This document shows, piece after piece, positions 24,659-36,856 of a stretch of DNA of 64,000 bases. The position numbers were made by a program, and so were the translations under genes. Below the pieces are notes generated by a model. It worked only from the letters and a program-made list of their open reading frames with translations. It did no database searches and had not been told where the DNA came from. This DNA comes from Ehretia macrophylla. Taxonomy: Eukaryota; Streptophyta; Magnoliopsida; Boraginales; Ehretiaceae. Each line of letters starts with the position of its first letter. Position 1 is the first letter of the stretch. The stretch covers positions 6,887,501 to 6,951,500 of the forward strand of contig CM075765.1 of NCBI GenBank assembly GCA_037974665.1, in the 5' to 3' direction.

Positions 24659-26078
24659 TGATGTATTCATATTTTCAGGCTTATTTCTTTTTTTTTAAGA
24701 ATAATTATGCACATTTGTTGGAAAGATTGATCACTTTAATTGTGTTTTTGTGCAGGTAGGAATAAAATCTAGATAGAGCAATTGAAGTAGAATTTAAAAG
24801 AAAATATATTAAAGGAACGAAGTGAGAAATTATGGATTGATGTTGTGCTGAAAGACTTGTGAAAGAAATTGCAAAAGAAAAAGAAACGAAAAAAGGAAAA
24901 AAATAATGTTTGGCCAAGGCTAAAAAGCCTTGGTCGTAGATCAGCCAAGTCCAATTTAGACTTGGCATAAAAAGTGAACAAAGTCCACGTGGGACTTAAA
25001 AAGACCTAAGGCTATGTAGACCAAAACCACAAAATAAGGTGGTGGACTCTGGCTTATAAAAGGAAGCTTTGCGGTGCAAATAAAAAGAGAGAGAACATGA
25101 AGCTTTGCGGGTAGAAAGAAGAGAGACAATACAGAGAGCTTGGATGGCAAGAAAAAAGAAAAAGGCAGTGCGGAAAAGAGAATAGAGAATCAGAGGAGCA
25201 ACGAGCTTTATTCGATTTCAGCTTTCATTTTGTCATACAATTGGATTTAGATTAAGTACTTTTTGAGTTATTTAAATTACTTTATGGGAAAGTTTATAGT
25301 AATTTCTTTTCATAACTTTGATTTAAATTTGTTAAACATGCGTAGCTAAGTTATTGTTTAAGGTAGGATTACTATGTAATAGTTTAATTTTATGGTCTTG
25401 AACTTGCTTTGAATATTTTGATGCGAATTTTATATATTTGATTTACATGCTTTATCATATATATCCTATTATTTTATTATGCTTGTAGCTAGTGATTAAT
25501 AGGAACTCATATAATGGATCATATATATAAATTGGGTTTTATTGCAAGAACTATAGGTTGTACTGTAGTTTTTCACACTTAATTAATTAACTCCTGAGTC
25601 TAGGATTTTAGGACAAATCTATACTCCGGCTAGATAAAGGACTTGGAGATAGTGTTGCACCTCTAAACTAGGTCTAACCCGTTAATTTGTTAACTTTAGG
25701 TGATTATTTAATTAATTAGGCTTGTAGTCTAATTTTGCATCAAAATAGAAAATCCTAAGTTCGAGCCTAGAATTAAAGCTTTGCATCGGAATTCGATTCG
25801 AAGCTCTTCCCAATTGTCATTCAAACCTCAATTTTAGATTTTGTATTTAATTTCACTCTTATTTTATTTTTAGTTAGCTCTCATTCAAAACACCAAATTT
25901 ATAATTTAATTTAATCATTTAGGCACTTTGCCTAGACTTTTCCACGAACTTTCAAATTGCCTCCCTATGGATTCGACCTCGCACTAGCATACTACGCTAC
26001 AATCACTCGTGCACTTGCGAGTTAAAACTTGGCTTATAATTGATCTTAAATTTTATACCCTAAGCTAAGCACCCATCA
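24659..26078 (+). mobile_element. Athila-like solo LTR
   Basis: Starts TGATGTATTC and ends CACCCATCA (1420 bp). ATAAC is duplicated exactly at 24654-24658 and 26079-26083. The 3' part (TTCGACCTCGCACTAGCATAC, then CTCGTGCACTTGCGAGTTAAAACTTGG) resembles the end of the Athila-like LTR at 12973-14468, suggesting the same lineage. TATA box TATAAAAG at 25055-25062. Inserted in the chromovirus-type LTR. Confidence 0.9.
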
Positions 26079-26259
26079 ATAACTAATTTAGCTATTATTT
26101 AAATATTATTTGAATATTTTAAAGAAACATGAAAATAATGCTAGAATGAATAAATTAATTAAAATAAACACTTAATTCATGCTAGCATTCAAGATGAAAC
26201 CTAATTATACGCAAATAAGTATTATTCTCTATATGCAAGGTTCGAGGTATCACAGAAAG

Positions 26260-28287
26260 AAAGAAGATATTGTAGGTACTCAAGAAGATGGAACTCAAGG
26301 TGAACCTACCACATCAAAATCTCAAGAAGATGGGTATCCTAGTACTTCAAAGAATTACAACCAATCTTGAAAAGGAAGAGTAACCAATATCAAATCAAGA
26401 TGAATAACCAACAACCAATGGCCAAAGCGTTGATCAAAATCTACCAAGATGTTGAAAGTTTGGACTTGATTATGCTAAAGAAATTGGGAATCAAATGGAT
26501 ACATCAACCATGCTCAATAATGGTCAATAAGGTAAATAGATTGATAAAAATAAACATAGAGGTATGATCAATAATCTATTATATCTAATTACCTCTAAAC
26601 CTGATTTGATGGTTGTTATGTACTTATATGCTTATGTGCTTGTTTCAATCATGTCTTAAAAAACTCATTAAAATTTTGAAACAAGAAAATGATAAATGTC
26701 CTTCCATCATGGCTCTAAATGGTTATCATGGTTCTTAGATGGATTGCATACTTGAACTATTTGACTTTATCTCTTCTTGCAATGTGTATAGATTGTTATA
26801 GAAAATCATAGATTATGACACATTTGGATATTTGGTTCTAGCATGTGTTGTATACCTATGTGAGAATGACATATACATGTTTAAGATGAATCTATTGAGA
26901 AGAAGAATCTATATAAAAGCCTTAATTGTATGAAAATATAGCATGTGCTTGTAGAGAGATGTGTACCTTGAGGAGAAAAATATTGTTGAACATATATATC
27001 ATTACCATCTCTAGATTATTGTTCATGGCATTGGATTCCTCTCTTGCTCCTTAGCACACTTATTAATTGTTTATGTTGATTATAAAGGAGAAGAATGCAA
27101 GATTTCAACATGGATGAAATGTCAAATAAATTTGGAAATTTGATTATCTTGCCAAAAGAGGAGTGTAAAATTTTTACTTGGGTTTGTTTTGGAATGCTTC
27201 TTGTTAAAAAGGAAAAGAATTGGAACTTATGTGATAAATTCCTTAAATACTGTTCGTTTCTTATAGCTCTTAATTTGTTATATGCTTTGGTTAAAGGGGG
27301 AGATTTTATTTCTAGTGGTATCTTTTCAAGTGAGAAAAGTAATGTTAATTATGTGAGTATCAAAGGGAAAGAATATGCTCAAATGTGACTAAATTGGTAT
27401 GTTATGAATTGTGCTTGAATTAAATGTTCAAAGTTATGATGATTATATAATTGAGATATGCATATAGTAAAGGGGAAGATGAACCTACATGTTTGAATGA
27501 AATCTTACTAATGCATGATCTTATGGGAAATATGATGTTGTGCATAAGAATAACTTATGATGAATGTGATGCTATGATGAAATGCTATGAGCTTATGCAT
27601 TGTGCTAATATAAGGTTGATTATTTGTGATTATGGGACTTGTCCTTGTGAGGAATATGATACTATCATCACTATGAATGTTAAAAAAGAAGTTGTTTATA
27701 GAAGGCTTGTGTTTAAAATGAACAATATATGCCTTATGTTTTTCTATGCCAAAAGGGTGATATTGAGAAGAACACTCATGTGCTTAAATGCTTAATGCCT
27801 TCATGCTATATATGCAAGTTTAGTGAATATGTGAACATGCACTTAGCAAGGGGAAGACTTGCGAAAAATTCCATTTTAGGTAAAACTCCATTGTGATGTC
27901 ATTCATACAAGATCCCATTATGATGATATCTTGAGTACGATCCCATTGTGATGCAATCTTACAAACATGCATATACCTTCTTATTGTGATTATTTGTTTC
28001 TATTGATGACAAAGGGGGAAAAAGATATGCTAATATATGATGTGATATGGTGATAGGGGAAGCTTCCTTAAATCTATCTTGGCTAACATATCAATAGTTT
28101 GGAATTTGAAGATCCATATGTGCTTTATTGGTTCAAATCTTACTATCTTGATTCATAATTTACTTAATGCATAATGTATGCTGGAGTCAAGCCTTGGAGC
28201 TTCCATGTTCATGCTAAAATGTGCTTAACTTGAATATTATCTTTGTTATAGCATATTGTGATTTGTCATCATCAAAAAGCGGAAGAT
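26260..28287 (+). other. Right interior of the SIRE-like element, no recognisable gene
   Basis: Continues the sequence interrupted at 21624. Frames at 27095-27388 and 27451-27795 have no recognisable domains. It ends in the polypurine-like tract at 28274-28287. Confidence 0.5.
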
Positions 28288-30145
28288 TGTTACCCTTATG
28301 TCTAAATGCATCATTTTGATGATAACAAATCTTTGTTATTTGGTTGTATCAAGTGTGATTGAGTTAATGTGTTTGTATTGTCGAGCCCACACTTGTGACT
28401 ATTGTGGATAAATTGTATATATTTTTTTTTAGTCAAAAATTGATTGGTGGCATATCTTGCATAGAGAGAAAAATGGGATTGTTCATATGAAGAATGCAAG
28501 TATAATTGGATTTGTTAAGTGTGTTTGTTCTAAGATGTCTATATATCATTATAAGTCAATTTGTACTTGAGTGTTTTGGCTTGTGTGGATAGTATTGTAC
28601 TAATGTTCTTATGAGCCAAAATATCTTGTGAATGCTTGGTGTTGAAAGAGGAAGAGTATCTTACACGAAAAAGGCAAATGATTTTGATTAAAGAATAGTT
28701 GAAAGATTAAGAATATGCAAATTATATTGGTCATTATTGAATACACGATCAACATCACCAAAAGCATGAAAAATTGAAGTCTTGAAGAGTTGAAGAAATG
28801 AAGATTATATTTCAAGAATCAAGACTTGAAAACATGAAGACAAAGTAGTGTTATAAGGTTAGAGACGTGGAGACATAAGAGGTAGCAGCTTAAAAATGTC
28901 GTTTGCCTTAGTTTTGCATTTTATGGTTCAAGCACTTGGAAATCTTCCAAAACTATTTTTAAATCTTTCCTCAAGAGTTTTGAAAAGATTTTAAAAGAGT
29001 AAATGATTGGAATATCTTATGAAAAAATGCTCTTAAAAGGTTTAAATATTTTATCTTCAAAAGATTTATCTTTTGGTTGAAAATTTGTTTTAAACTCTTG
29101 ATTACAAAAATTAATTTTAATCTTTCCACAAGAGTTTAGAAAATGTTTTAATGAGATTTAAAGGTTAGAAACACTTTAGAAGAAGTGTTTTTGAAGTGTC
29201 TAAATTTTTCCACTTCGAAAAATTGGATTTTGGGCTCAATTTCGCAAAATCCAAAAACTGGCACTATTTATATCCGATAAATGGCTCGTATGAATATTCG
29301 TTGGTCTTTTACAGAATGTGTCGGATGAATCAAGTTGGACGAATGCCTAGACCGACAGCTCGTCTGACATTATCAGAAATTTGAAAAAAATAGTCGTTAA
29401 AGAGCAGTTGCAACATTTTCTTTAAATACCAAATCAATCTATTTCATCAAACAACTCTTCTAACAACTCCAAAACATTATATATTGATTCTAAGCTTCAA
29501 ATTTGATATACTTCAATCAATATACACCAAGCTTGAGCTATAACTTGAAAATCTATTGAGCATTCAAAGATTTCACTTATATTATCTACTCATTGAAGAG
29601 TTTTGATTGTTTTTCATTGTAGTGTTATTCAAATACTCAAATTTTTGAATTGTATACACTCTTGGACTCTATATTAGGATTGAGAGAATCCTTGTTAAGA
29701 GAAAAGTGTGGAAAAATTCTTTGTGCACTTAAATGAAGAGGGATAGTAGGTTGGAGCTTTACCTACATTTGGAAAAGCTTATATTTTTTCTTGTGGATTC
29801 AAGAGAGAATTGTTCTAAGTTGGTTTGTGCTTCACCAACATTTGAAGAAATATTGATTTAGTGGAGTTTAGGAAATCCTAAGGGGAGGAAGACCTTAGGT
29901 GGTGGAGTAGGCTTTTGAGAGTTTGAACCACTTGAAAATATCGAGTTTGATTTCTCTCCCTACTCTATTTACATTCATTGTCATATAATCGCTTAGAGTA
30001 TTTATCTTGCTCTTTTGTGTGATTTTATTCATCATAATATCTTTTTTCTAGTTATTCACACAAGGTATTTGATAAATTGTCTCAAAAAGCTTTTTGTGGG
30101 TTATAGTAAACTCTTAAATAGCAATATTTTGTTATAATCTTAATA
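28288..30145 (+). repeat. 3' LTR of the SIRE-like element, 3' end lost
   Basis: Starts TGTTACCCTTATG and follows the 5' LTR with many substitutions, but lacks ~45 bp present at about 17237-17280 and stops short of the terminal CACTAACA. The divergence marks an old insertion. Confidence 0.85.
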
Positions 30146-31402
30146 TAGAACCTCCAAAGGTCATTTTCGTAATATAATCTTCTCATCTATTTTAGAGGAA
30201 GATTGAGTTGCAGGAAGTTATTATCCCACATTCAAATAATCACTACCTTACTGGGTAGGGTAGGATTGAGTTGGGTCAGCCTGCATTGGGTGCGCAAACC
30301 CCAATTTCCAACACATATGATGGTACTAAAACGTCAAACCACAATGCACATCAAGTATGTTGAAAAGCATATGGTCGAGGATATGCAAGTAGGAGTAGAT
30401 CTATATGGTAAGCTTCATCCAAATCGACGTACATATTCACAAAGTGTGCATAAAATCCATTTATGTAGAAACCTCTCACACGACATAACCACAACCGATG
30501 ACGTAGCAATACATGTATAGAAGCAACACAATCAATGTCTTAAATCACATGCTAAAAGTGCAGTCTGAATTCAAATACCCATAAGCGCTCCTCAAATTAG
30601 TGGTCATTTTCATCTTACGTGGACACTTCACAGATCTCAAAAGGACAGTATCTTAGGTACAAATTGGACAAAGTTTTACTTGAACTGGATAATTAAATGA
30701 CCCCTACATTAGCCAATTACGTCATTAGGACTCATGAATCTTAGTCCCGTCAAATAAATAATGTTGTGTGCAGATAAAAAATTGTCAAAAGAAAAGCTCT
30801 CAGTCAATCAAAGAAGTCCTCAATCTACCAACTTCTCTTCTCACATTAAATTGTCGTAAATGACAACATATTTATATATAAACGTAGATGAGTTTCCCAA
30901 CATGAGCAGCCCAAATATACATATGTGTAAACGCTAGCCAAAACTGCACCTTTGTTTACCATAGCAATTTGTCTTGGTGTTACTAAAGACTTGTATGCTT
31001 AAACGCTTGCACAAGTCCTTTTTACAGAACTCGCACATGTAAGTTTTCCACTTTATGTGAGAGATGGATCCTTCAATGAATACTGATGCAATAACTTTTC
31101 ATTGAGAAGATCTGCTTGACAGATCTCTAGATTAGTCACAGAAACAACTAATCTAAATCAAGGTTTGCATTTCACTGTAGTGACCTAAAAAGCAACCTGA
31201 TGATACACTACGTGATCATAGTTATATACATTTGCTCTACCAATAAAGTTTTGAAACCCAAACAAACAAGGATTTTACATTGACTTGGAGTCAATGATAG
31301 CTCATTAACATCTGCTCGTCTTTCTATAATCTTTCTCACTGTAAACCACATTTCCCTTTATATAAAGCAAATCAGAACAACGATAAACAAAGGTATTCTT
31401 CA
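30146..31402. other. No gene; upstream region of the receptor-kinase locus
   Basis: Unassigned AT-rich sequence. The part next to 31403 would be the native promoter of the receptor-kinase gene. Confidence 0.45.
31359..31366 (+). promoter_or_regulatory. TATA box of the lectin receptor-kinase locus
   Basis: TATATAAA lies 37 bp before the ATG at 31403 and is followed by an A-rich leader. Confidence 0.5.
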
Positions 31403-31614
31403 ATGTCTCCTTTCTTGAAATTTTTCCTTCTATTTTCCTTCCATGCAGCCGAAGCTTAACAAAGATACTCCAATATAAGTCATGGTTCTTCTTTAACTCT
31501 AGATATTAACAAATCATGGTTGTCACTCTCTGGACTTTATGCTTTTGGATTTATGCTGATAGAAATCATATGTCGTCGAAGAAGTGTGGATTGGAGTTTT
31601 CCTGAAGATGAATC

Positions 31615-31984
31615 TGTCATGAACCAAAATACTTCAGGTGTTAACCATATGGGAGATGACGTGGCCGGAAATGAGCAGCAAGCATGTGATGTGATTCAGT
31701 TACGCAAGAGCTCAAGCACAAAAAAAAAATGCCCATCTACCTGGAGGAATTTGTTACCAAATGACGCAGTGCATGAAGAGGGAGCCTATATATGAAACAA
31801 TGAATGTAACAACAGAGTAGGCAAAAAGTTGTAAACAGTTTCTATATTTCTCTTCTTCTTCTGGAGCTTCCAATTGCTCTAAAAATTGGATCTATCCTTG
31901 TAATTTCAGTTCTGCCAAATTCAATACAATCAAAAGCTTTTGTGGCTCTGTTAATTTCTATTCTTAAATAGTTGATCTATCGCA
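31615..31984 (+). repeat. 5' LTR of the chromovirus
   Basis: TGTCATGAACC..GATCTATCGCA, 370 bp, with a TATATA motif near 31787. Followed directly by a primer-site-like TTGGTGCTTTCAT. Confidence 0.95.
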
Positions 31985-32007
31985 TTGGTGCTTTCATTCT
32001 CCGAACA

Positions 32008-32780
32008 ATGGCCGAGGGTACCCGTTTCAAAGTGGTGGAAGAAACTCTTCGCAGCCAATCTCAACTTCTCGACTCCCTCCAATCAGCAATTTCCACCCAA
32101 CAGCAATCGATGGAACAGCTTGCTTTCCAATATACTACAATGGACGACAAGCTCAACCAGCTGCTGCGTTCCGACAACTCCTCCTCCTCTCGTACCTTCC
32201 CTCCTCCTACCTCCGGTGGGCCTTCCAGTGGGTCTTTTAACCTTACTCGTTCTCTTCGCTTAGATTTCCCTCGCTTCGATGGATCTGATGCTGTTGGATG
32301 GGTCTTCAAAGCCGAACAATTCTTTGACTACTACCGCATCGATGACTCCCAACGCCTCACCATCACCTCCTTCCACATGGACGGTATTGCCCTACAGTGG
32401 TACCAGTGGATGGCTCGCAATAATTCCTTGACTTCTTGGTCCCAATTCACCACAACTCTTGAAGCTCGATTCGCTCCTCTTGAATTTGAAAATTCCTATG
32501 GTTCACTTGCTAAACTTACTCAGTAAGGGTCTGTCGCTGATTATCAAGCAGCGTTTGAGGCCCTCGCTAATCGCACAACCAATCTTCCATCTAACTTTCT
32601 TGTTCACTGCTTTGTCTCCGGTCTCAGATCTGACATTAAACATGAAGTGCTTGCTTTTCGATCCACTTCTATGGTTAATGCCATTCGTTTGGCTCGCTTA
32701 CAGGAGACCAAATTGGAGGCCCTTCGTTCGTCTTTTGCCCGTGGCCCACTATCGCGCGGCTCCCAGCCCACCATCTAAAT
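32008..32780 (+). pseudogene. Chromovirus gag, broken
   Basis: ATG at 32008 (MAEGTRFKVVEETLRSQ) opens a coiled-coil N-terminus, a serine/proline-rich linker, and the gag core LDFPRFDGSDAVGWVFKAEQ..ALQWYQWM. TAA at 32524-32526 interrupts it; the same frame goes on with a DYQAAFEALANRTTNL segment and ends at a stop near 32776. Confidence 0.85.
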
Positions 32781-33000
32781 TCCTAGCCCTCCTCCGCAGC
32801 CCACTACATTTTCGTATCCTGGCCCACGTCTACAGCCCACGACAAACTCCTCTTCCAGTCCACTCCTACCTTCATCTCACAGACCAGCTCCACTCACGTC
32901 AATTCTGCCTCTACATCCATCATCGTCTTTCACTCATTCACCTGCTCCACCGTCTCCATCCGTTATATCTCCGTCATCTCTTCCGATTTGTCGACTGTCG

Positions 33001-33699
33001 GCAGCTGAAATACAAGCCAAACGTGAAAAAGGCTTGTGTTACTCCTGTGACAGCAAATGGTCTCCATCCCATCGTTGTAAATCTTCTCCGAAGCTCCTTT
33101 TACTTGATTTCGAGTCTGACTCTGAGTCTCCTCCTCCCTCTTCTCCAACAGAACCACCTGATTCTAGCTCCGATCTTCCTATCACTGAAATTTCCTACCA
33201 TGCCTTGGTGGGTCATCAATCCCTCACCACATTCCGTCTCAATGGCATTCTTTTGGGTGCTTCGGTCCAACTCCTTGTGGATGGGGGTAGTACCCATAAT
33301 TTTGTACAGACAAGAGTGGCTCACTACTTGGCTTTACCGATTGAACCGTCGCCTACGTTCGCCGTTGTTGTTGGTAGTGGCGAACATCTTCGGACTGAAG
33401 GATGTGTTCGACAAGCCAAAATCACCATTCAAGACCATGAGATCTGTACTAATCTTTATGTCCTGCCGTTACATGGGTCTGACATTGTGTTGGGTATATC
33501 TTGGCTTGTTACTTTGGGCGACATTCACCTTAATTATGCCAATTTGACTTTGGGATTTCAACACCAAGGCCGGAACATTGAGCTCAAAGGAGAAGCTTCA
33601 CCTATAGTAGAATCTGTGCAGTATAAAGGTTTTCGGCAGATTCGTGAGACTGATGCAGCGGCTGAATATTTCAGATTGGAGGTTCTGCCTTTAACTTAG
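33001..33699 (+). pseudogene. Chromovirus zinc knuckle and protease
   Basis: Zinc-binding text CYSCDSKWSPSHRC at 33037-33078 is followed by an acidic serine/proline linker and the protease with LLVDGGSTHNFVQ (catalytic Asp codon 33280-33282) and HGSDIVLGISWL. The frame ends at TAG 33697-33699 before the RT. The overlapping 362-residue frame at 32459-33547 is a shadow. Confidence 0.85.
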
Positions 33700-34890
33700 C
33701 ATGAGCCTGAAATGCCCCCCTCCAATTAGCCAATTTATTGCAGCAATATGAGTCTATCTTTTCCAAACCTAGAGGTCTACCTCTCAGCAGACCTCAAGAT
33801 CATCGCATTCTCATACAACCTGGGGTTCTGCCTATAAATGTCAGACCCTATAGATATCCCCATTTTTAGAAAGCCGAGATCGAGAAGTTGGTTAATGAGA
33901 TGCTCGCCGAGGGCCTTATCCGACCAAGCACGAGTCCGTACTCCTCGCCTGTGTTATTGGTCAAGAAAAAAGATAGAACGTGGTAGTTTTGTATAGATTA
34001 TCGTGCCCTTAACGCAGTCACAATCAAGGACAGATTTCCTATTCCTACAGCTGATGAAATTTTTGATGAATTACAAGGGGCTCAGTGGTTCTCAAAATTG
34101 GACTTACTTGCGGGATACCATCAAATACGAGTCTGTGGGGAAGACATTCCAAAGACTGCATTCCGCACACATAAAGGGCATTACGAGTATCTCGTCATAC
34201 CTTTCGGGCTCACTAACGCCCCTGCCACTTTTCAGTCCACAATGAACTCAATTTTTAACCCTTTCCTTCGCCGATTTATGCTTGTATTTTTTGATGATAT
34301 ATTGGTTTATAGTCAATCTTGGACTGATCATTTGGACCATTTGGAATTGGTTTTCTCTACCTTACAGGAGTAGGGTTTGGTTGCTAAGAAAGCTAAGTGT
34401 TTATTTGGCCAGAAAACAATCCATTATTTGGGACATGTTGTATCAGGACAAGGACTGGCCATGGATGCTGACAAAGTTCAATGTATTCTAGATTGGCCAC
34501 GACCCACAACAATCAAAGGACTCCGTGGATTTCTGGGTCTATCGGGGTATTATTGCCGATTCGTGAGGCACTATGCTCACCTTGCTGGTCCCTTAACGGA
34601 CCTCCTCAAAAAAAATGCTTTCGCTTGGTCCGATGCAGCACAAGTATCTTTTGACACTCTTAAACAAGCTCTGGTCACGGCCCCAGTTCTGGCCCTTCCA
34701 GATTTCTCAATTCCATTTGTCATTGAGACTGATGCTTCAGGTATTGGAATTGGGGTAGTACTACAACAACAAGGCAAGCCAATTGTTTTTTACAGCCAGA
34801 CGCTATCAGTCCGTATGCAAGGCTCTCCTACTTATAATAGGGAGATGCATGCTATTGTTATGGTAGTCCAAAAATAGCGCCAATACATAC
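33700..34890 (+). pseudogene. Chromovirus reverse transcriptase and RNase H, broken
   Basis: RT begins around RPQDHRILIQPG and passes stops near 33868 and 33984 before the palm. The catalytic FFDDILVYS is intact (aspartates at 34293-34298). A TAG follows at 34371-34373. RNase H shows ETDASGIGIG and NREMHAIV, then TAG near 34875. Catalytic residues survive, but stops prevent a full protein. Confidence 0.85.
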
Positions 34891-36575
34891 TGGGGAGAAA
34901 GTTCTATATCAAAACGGACCAACGGAGCCTCAAAAATCTTACTAGCCAAGTTATTCAAACGCCAGAGCAACAAAAATGGCTTTCAAAATTACTTGGGTAC
35001 GAATTTGAAATTCTTTATCACCCTGGTAAGGAAAATGCAGTTGCAGATGCCCTTTCAAGAGTTTCAACTGATTGTTTCATGGCATTTTCTCATCCATGTT
35101 TTCATATACTCAACGATATTAAAGCTGAAAATCAACATCATCATGAATTGCTACATTGGCACAATGTTATTCAGCAGAATCCGCAGCATGCCACACCTTA
35201 TGCTCTTCGCGATGGCATTCTGGTTACTTCATGAGTTTCATTCTACACTCATTGGTGGCCATGTAGGTTCACTGCGTACTTTTCAAAGGTTGGCTTCAAG
35301 TTTTTATTGGCCGAAGATGAGAAAAGATGTGCACGATTTTGTCAGTAAATGTCGCATCTACCAAGAGATGAAAACTTCTCAACAAACACCGGCAGGGCTG
35401 CTTCAACAATTGCCCATTCCCACACAGGTCTGGGAAGATATATCCATGGATTTTATAACTGGCCTGCCTCTTTCAAATGGAAAAACAATTATCTTTGTGG
35501 TGGTTGATCGACTCACAAAATATGCTCATTTTATTGGCTTGGCTCAGCCCCTCACCGATACCAAACTAGCTTCAGTTTTCACCGATGAAATCATTCGACT
35601 TCATGGCATACCTCGCACTATTATGAGCGATCATGATCCGATCTTCATCAGTACATTATGGCAATAGATTTTTAGACTTCAAGGTACCTCTCTTGCCATG
35701 TCTAGTGCTTATCATCCCCAAAGTGATGGCCAAACGGAGATCGTGAACAAAGGCTTAGAATTATATTTACGTTGTTTTATGGCTGACAATCCGATTAAGT
35801 GGGCAAAATTTTTATCTTGGGCCGAATTCTGGTACAATACAGCGTTTCACACCTCGGCAAAAATGACTCCTTTTCAGGCCTTATATGGAAGAACACCCCC
35901 ACACTTTACAGATATATACCGGGGGAAACAAATAATGAAGCTGCAGAAACTGAATTGAGTCAACGAGATGCTATTCTTCATTCTCTTAAGCAAAATTTAC
36001 TGGCTGCTCAGACTTGCATTAAGCTTTATGCTGACAAGAAACGTCGTAAAGAGCAATTTGTTGAAGGTGAACTTGTGTGGGTTAAACTCCAGCCTTATCG
36101 CCAACTTTCTCTCAAAAAAATTGGCAATGCAAAGTTATCTCGTCGCTTTTATGGTCCATTCAAAATTATTAAATCGGTGGGCACTGTGGCTTATAAACTT
36201 GAGTTGCCTGCGACATCAAAAATACATCCAGTGTTTCATGTGTCTTTACTGAAACGTTTTAAAGGCGACAATCCATCTGTTATCAATCATCTTCCAGAAT
36301 TGGCACATAATTCATCTCCTCTTCTCCAACCAGTGGCTTTTGTTTCACAGCGTTCCATTATCAGACAAGGGCAACATGTAGAGCAAGTTCTGGTCCAGTG
36401 GGAAGGACTATCGGTTGAAGAAGCCACCTGGGAAGACTTATCTTGGTTTTCGAACCTTGAGGACAAGGTTCCCATTAATGGGGGAGGCATTGTCATGAAC
36501 CAAAATACTTCAGGTGTTAACCATATGGGAGATGACGTGGTAGGAAATGAGCAGCAACCATGTGATGTGATTTAG
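34891..36575 (+). pseudogene. Chromovirus integrase with C-terminal chromodomain, broken
   Basis: A zinc-binding region (GGHVGSLRTFQRLASSFYW, CRIYQEMK) precedes the core: aspartates in ISMDFITGLP and IMSDHDPIF, glutamate in DGQTEIVNKG, all retained. TAG near 35665 and a frame change near 35940 break it. The end of the frame (about 36352-36462) is a chromodomain: VEQVLVQWEGLSVEEATWED then NLEDKV. In chromoviruses this domain can steer integration toward heterochromatin. The frame runs into the 3' LTR. Confidence 0.85.
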
Positions 36576-36856
36576 TTACGCAAGAGCTCACGCACAAAAA
36601 ATGCCCATCCACCTGGAGGAATTTGTTACCAAATGACGCAGTGCATGAAGAGGGAGCCTATATATGGAACAATGAATGCAACAACATAGTAGACAAAAAG
36701 TTGTAAACAGTTTCTATATTTATCTTCTTCTTCTGGAGCTTCCAATTGCTCTAAAAATTGGATATATCCTTGTAATTTCAGTTCTGCCAAATTCAATACA
36801 ATCAAAAGCTTCTGTGGCTCTGTTAATTTCTATTCTTAAATAGTTGATCTATCGCA
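36491..36856 (+). repeat. 3' LTR of the chromovirus
   Basis: 366 bp, TG..CA, preceded by the polypurine tract. Differs from the 5' LTR at about 13 positions by eye. Confidence 0.95.

Larger units (their letters stand above)
21630..26254 (-). mobile_element. Chromovirus-type solo LTR, interrupted by a second solo LTR
   Basis: On the minus strand it starts TGTGATACCTCG and ends ATCGGGGCGTTACA. GAAAG is duplicated at 21625-21629 and 26255-26259, which fixes both ends and shows a solo LTR. Removing the nested insertion (24659-26078 plus its duplication) leaves 3200 bp, close to the 3281-bp relative at 59055-62335. The ends and the CCCCGATTAACTGT landmark are shared. Lineage (Tekay-like) is inferred from LTR ends only. 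Confidence 0.85.
16979..30145 (+). mobile_element. SIRE-like Ty1/copia retrotransposon with nested insertions
   Basis: Two long LTRs (16979-18897; 28288-30145) flank an internal region that begins with a tRNA-Met primer site and a gag remnant and ends with ATCATCAAAAAGCGGAAGAT, a decayed form of the AAAGGGGGAGAT tract of this lineage. After removing the nested LTRs at 21630-26254 the interior is about 4.8 kb. I find no protease, integrase or RT text in it, so pol is deleted or decayed, or the element was non-autonomous. The last ~35 bp of the 3' LTR are gone, so a target duplication cannot be tested. Confidence 0.75.
31615..36856 (+). mobile_element. Chromovirus (Reina-like Ty3/gypsy) with short LTRs
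   Basis: A complete 5242-bp element with LTRs at 31615-31984 and 36491-36856, flanked by GAATC at 31610-31614 and 36857-36861. I count about 13 substitutions plus one A-run indel between the LTRs (roughly 3.5%), a moderately young insertion. The order is gag, protease, RT, RNase H, integrase, chromodomain, polypurine tract (AATGGGGGAGGCAT). At least seven stops interrupt the polyprotein. Reina-like assignment is from the short LTRs and the C-terminal chromodomain running into the polypurine tract. Confidence 0.9.

Noticed and set aside
26179-27795. Short frames as possible pol of the SIRE-like element
   Set aside because: No catalytic or zinc-binding motifs in any frame by eye.
32459-33547. 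362-residue open frame overlapping chromovirus gag and protease
   Set aside because: Shadow frame: the real gag, zinc knuckle and protease text is in the other frames of the same strand.
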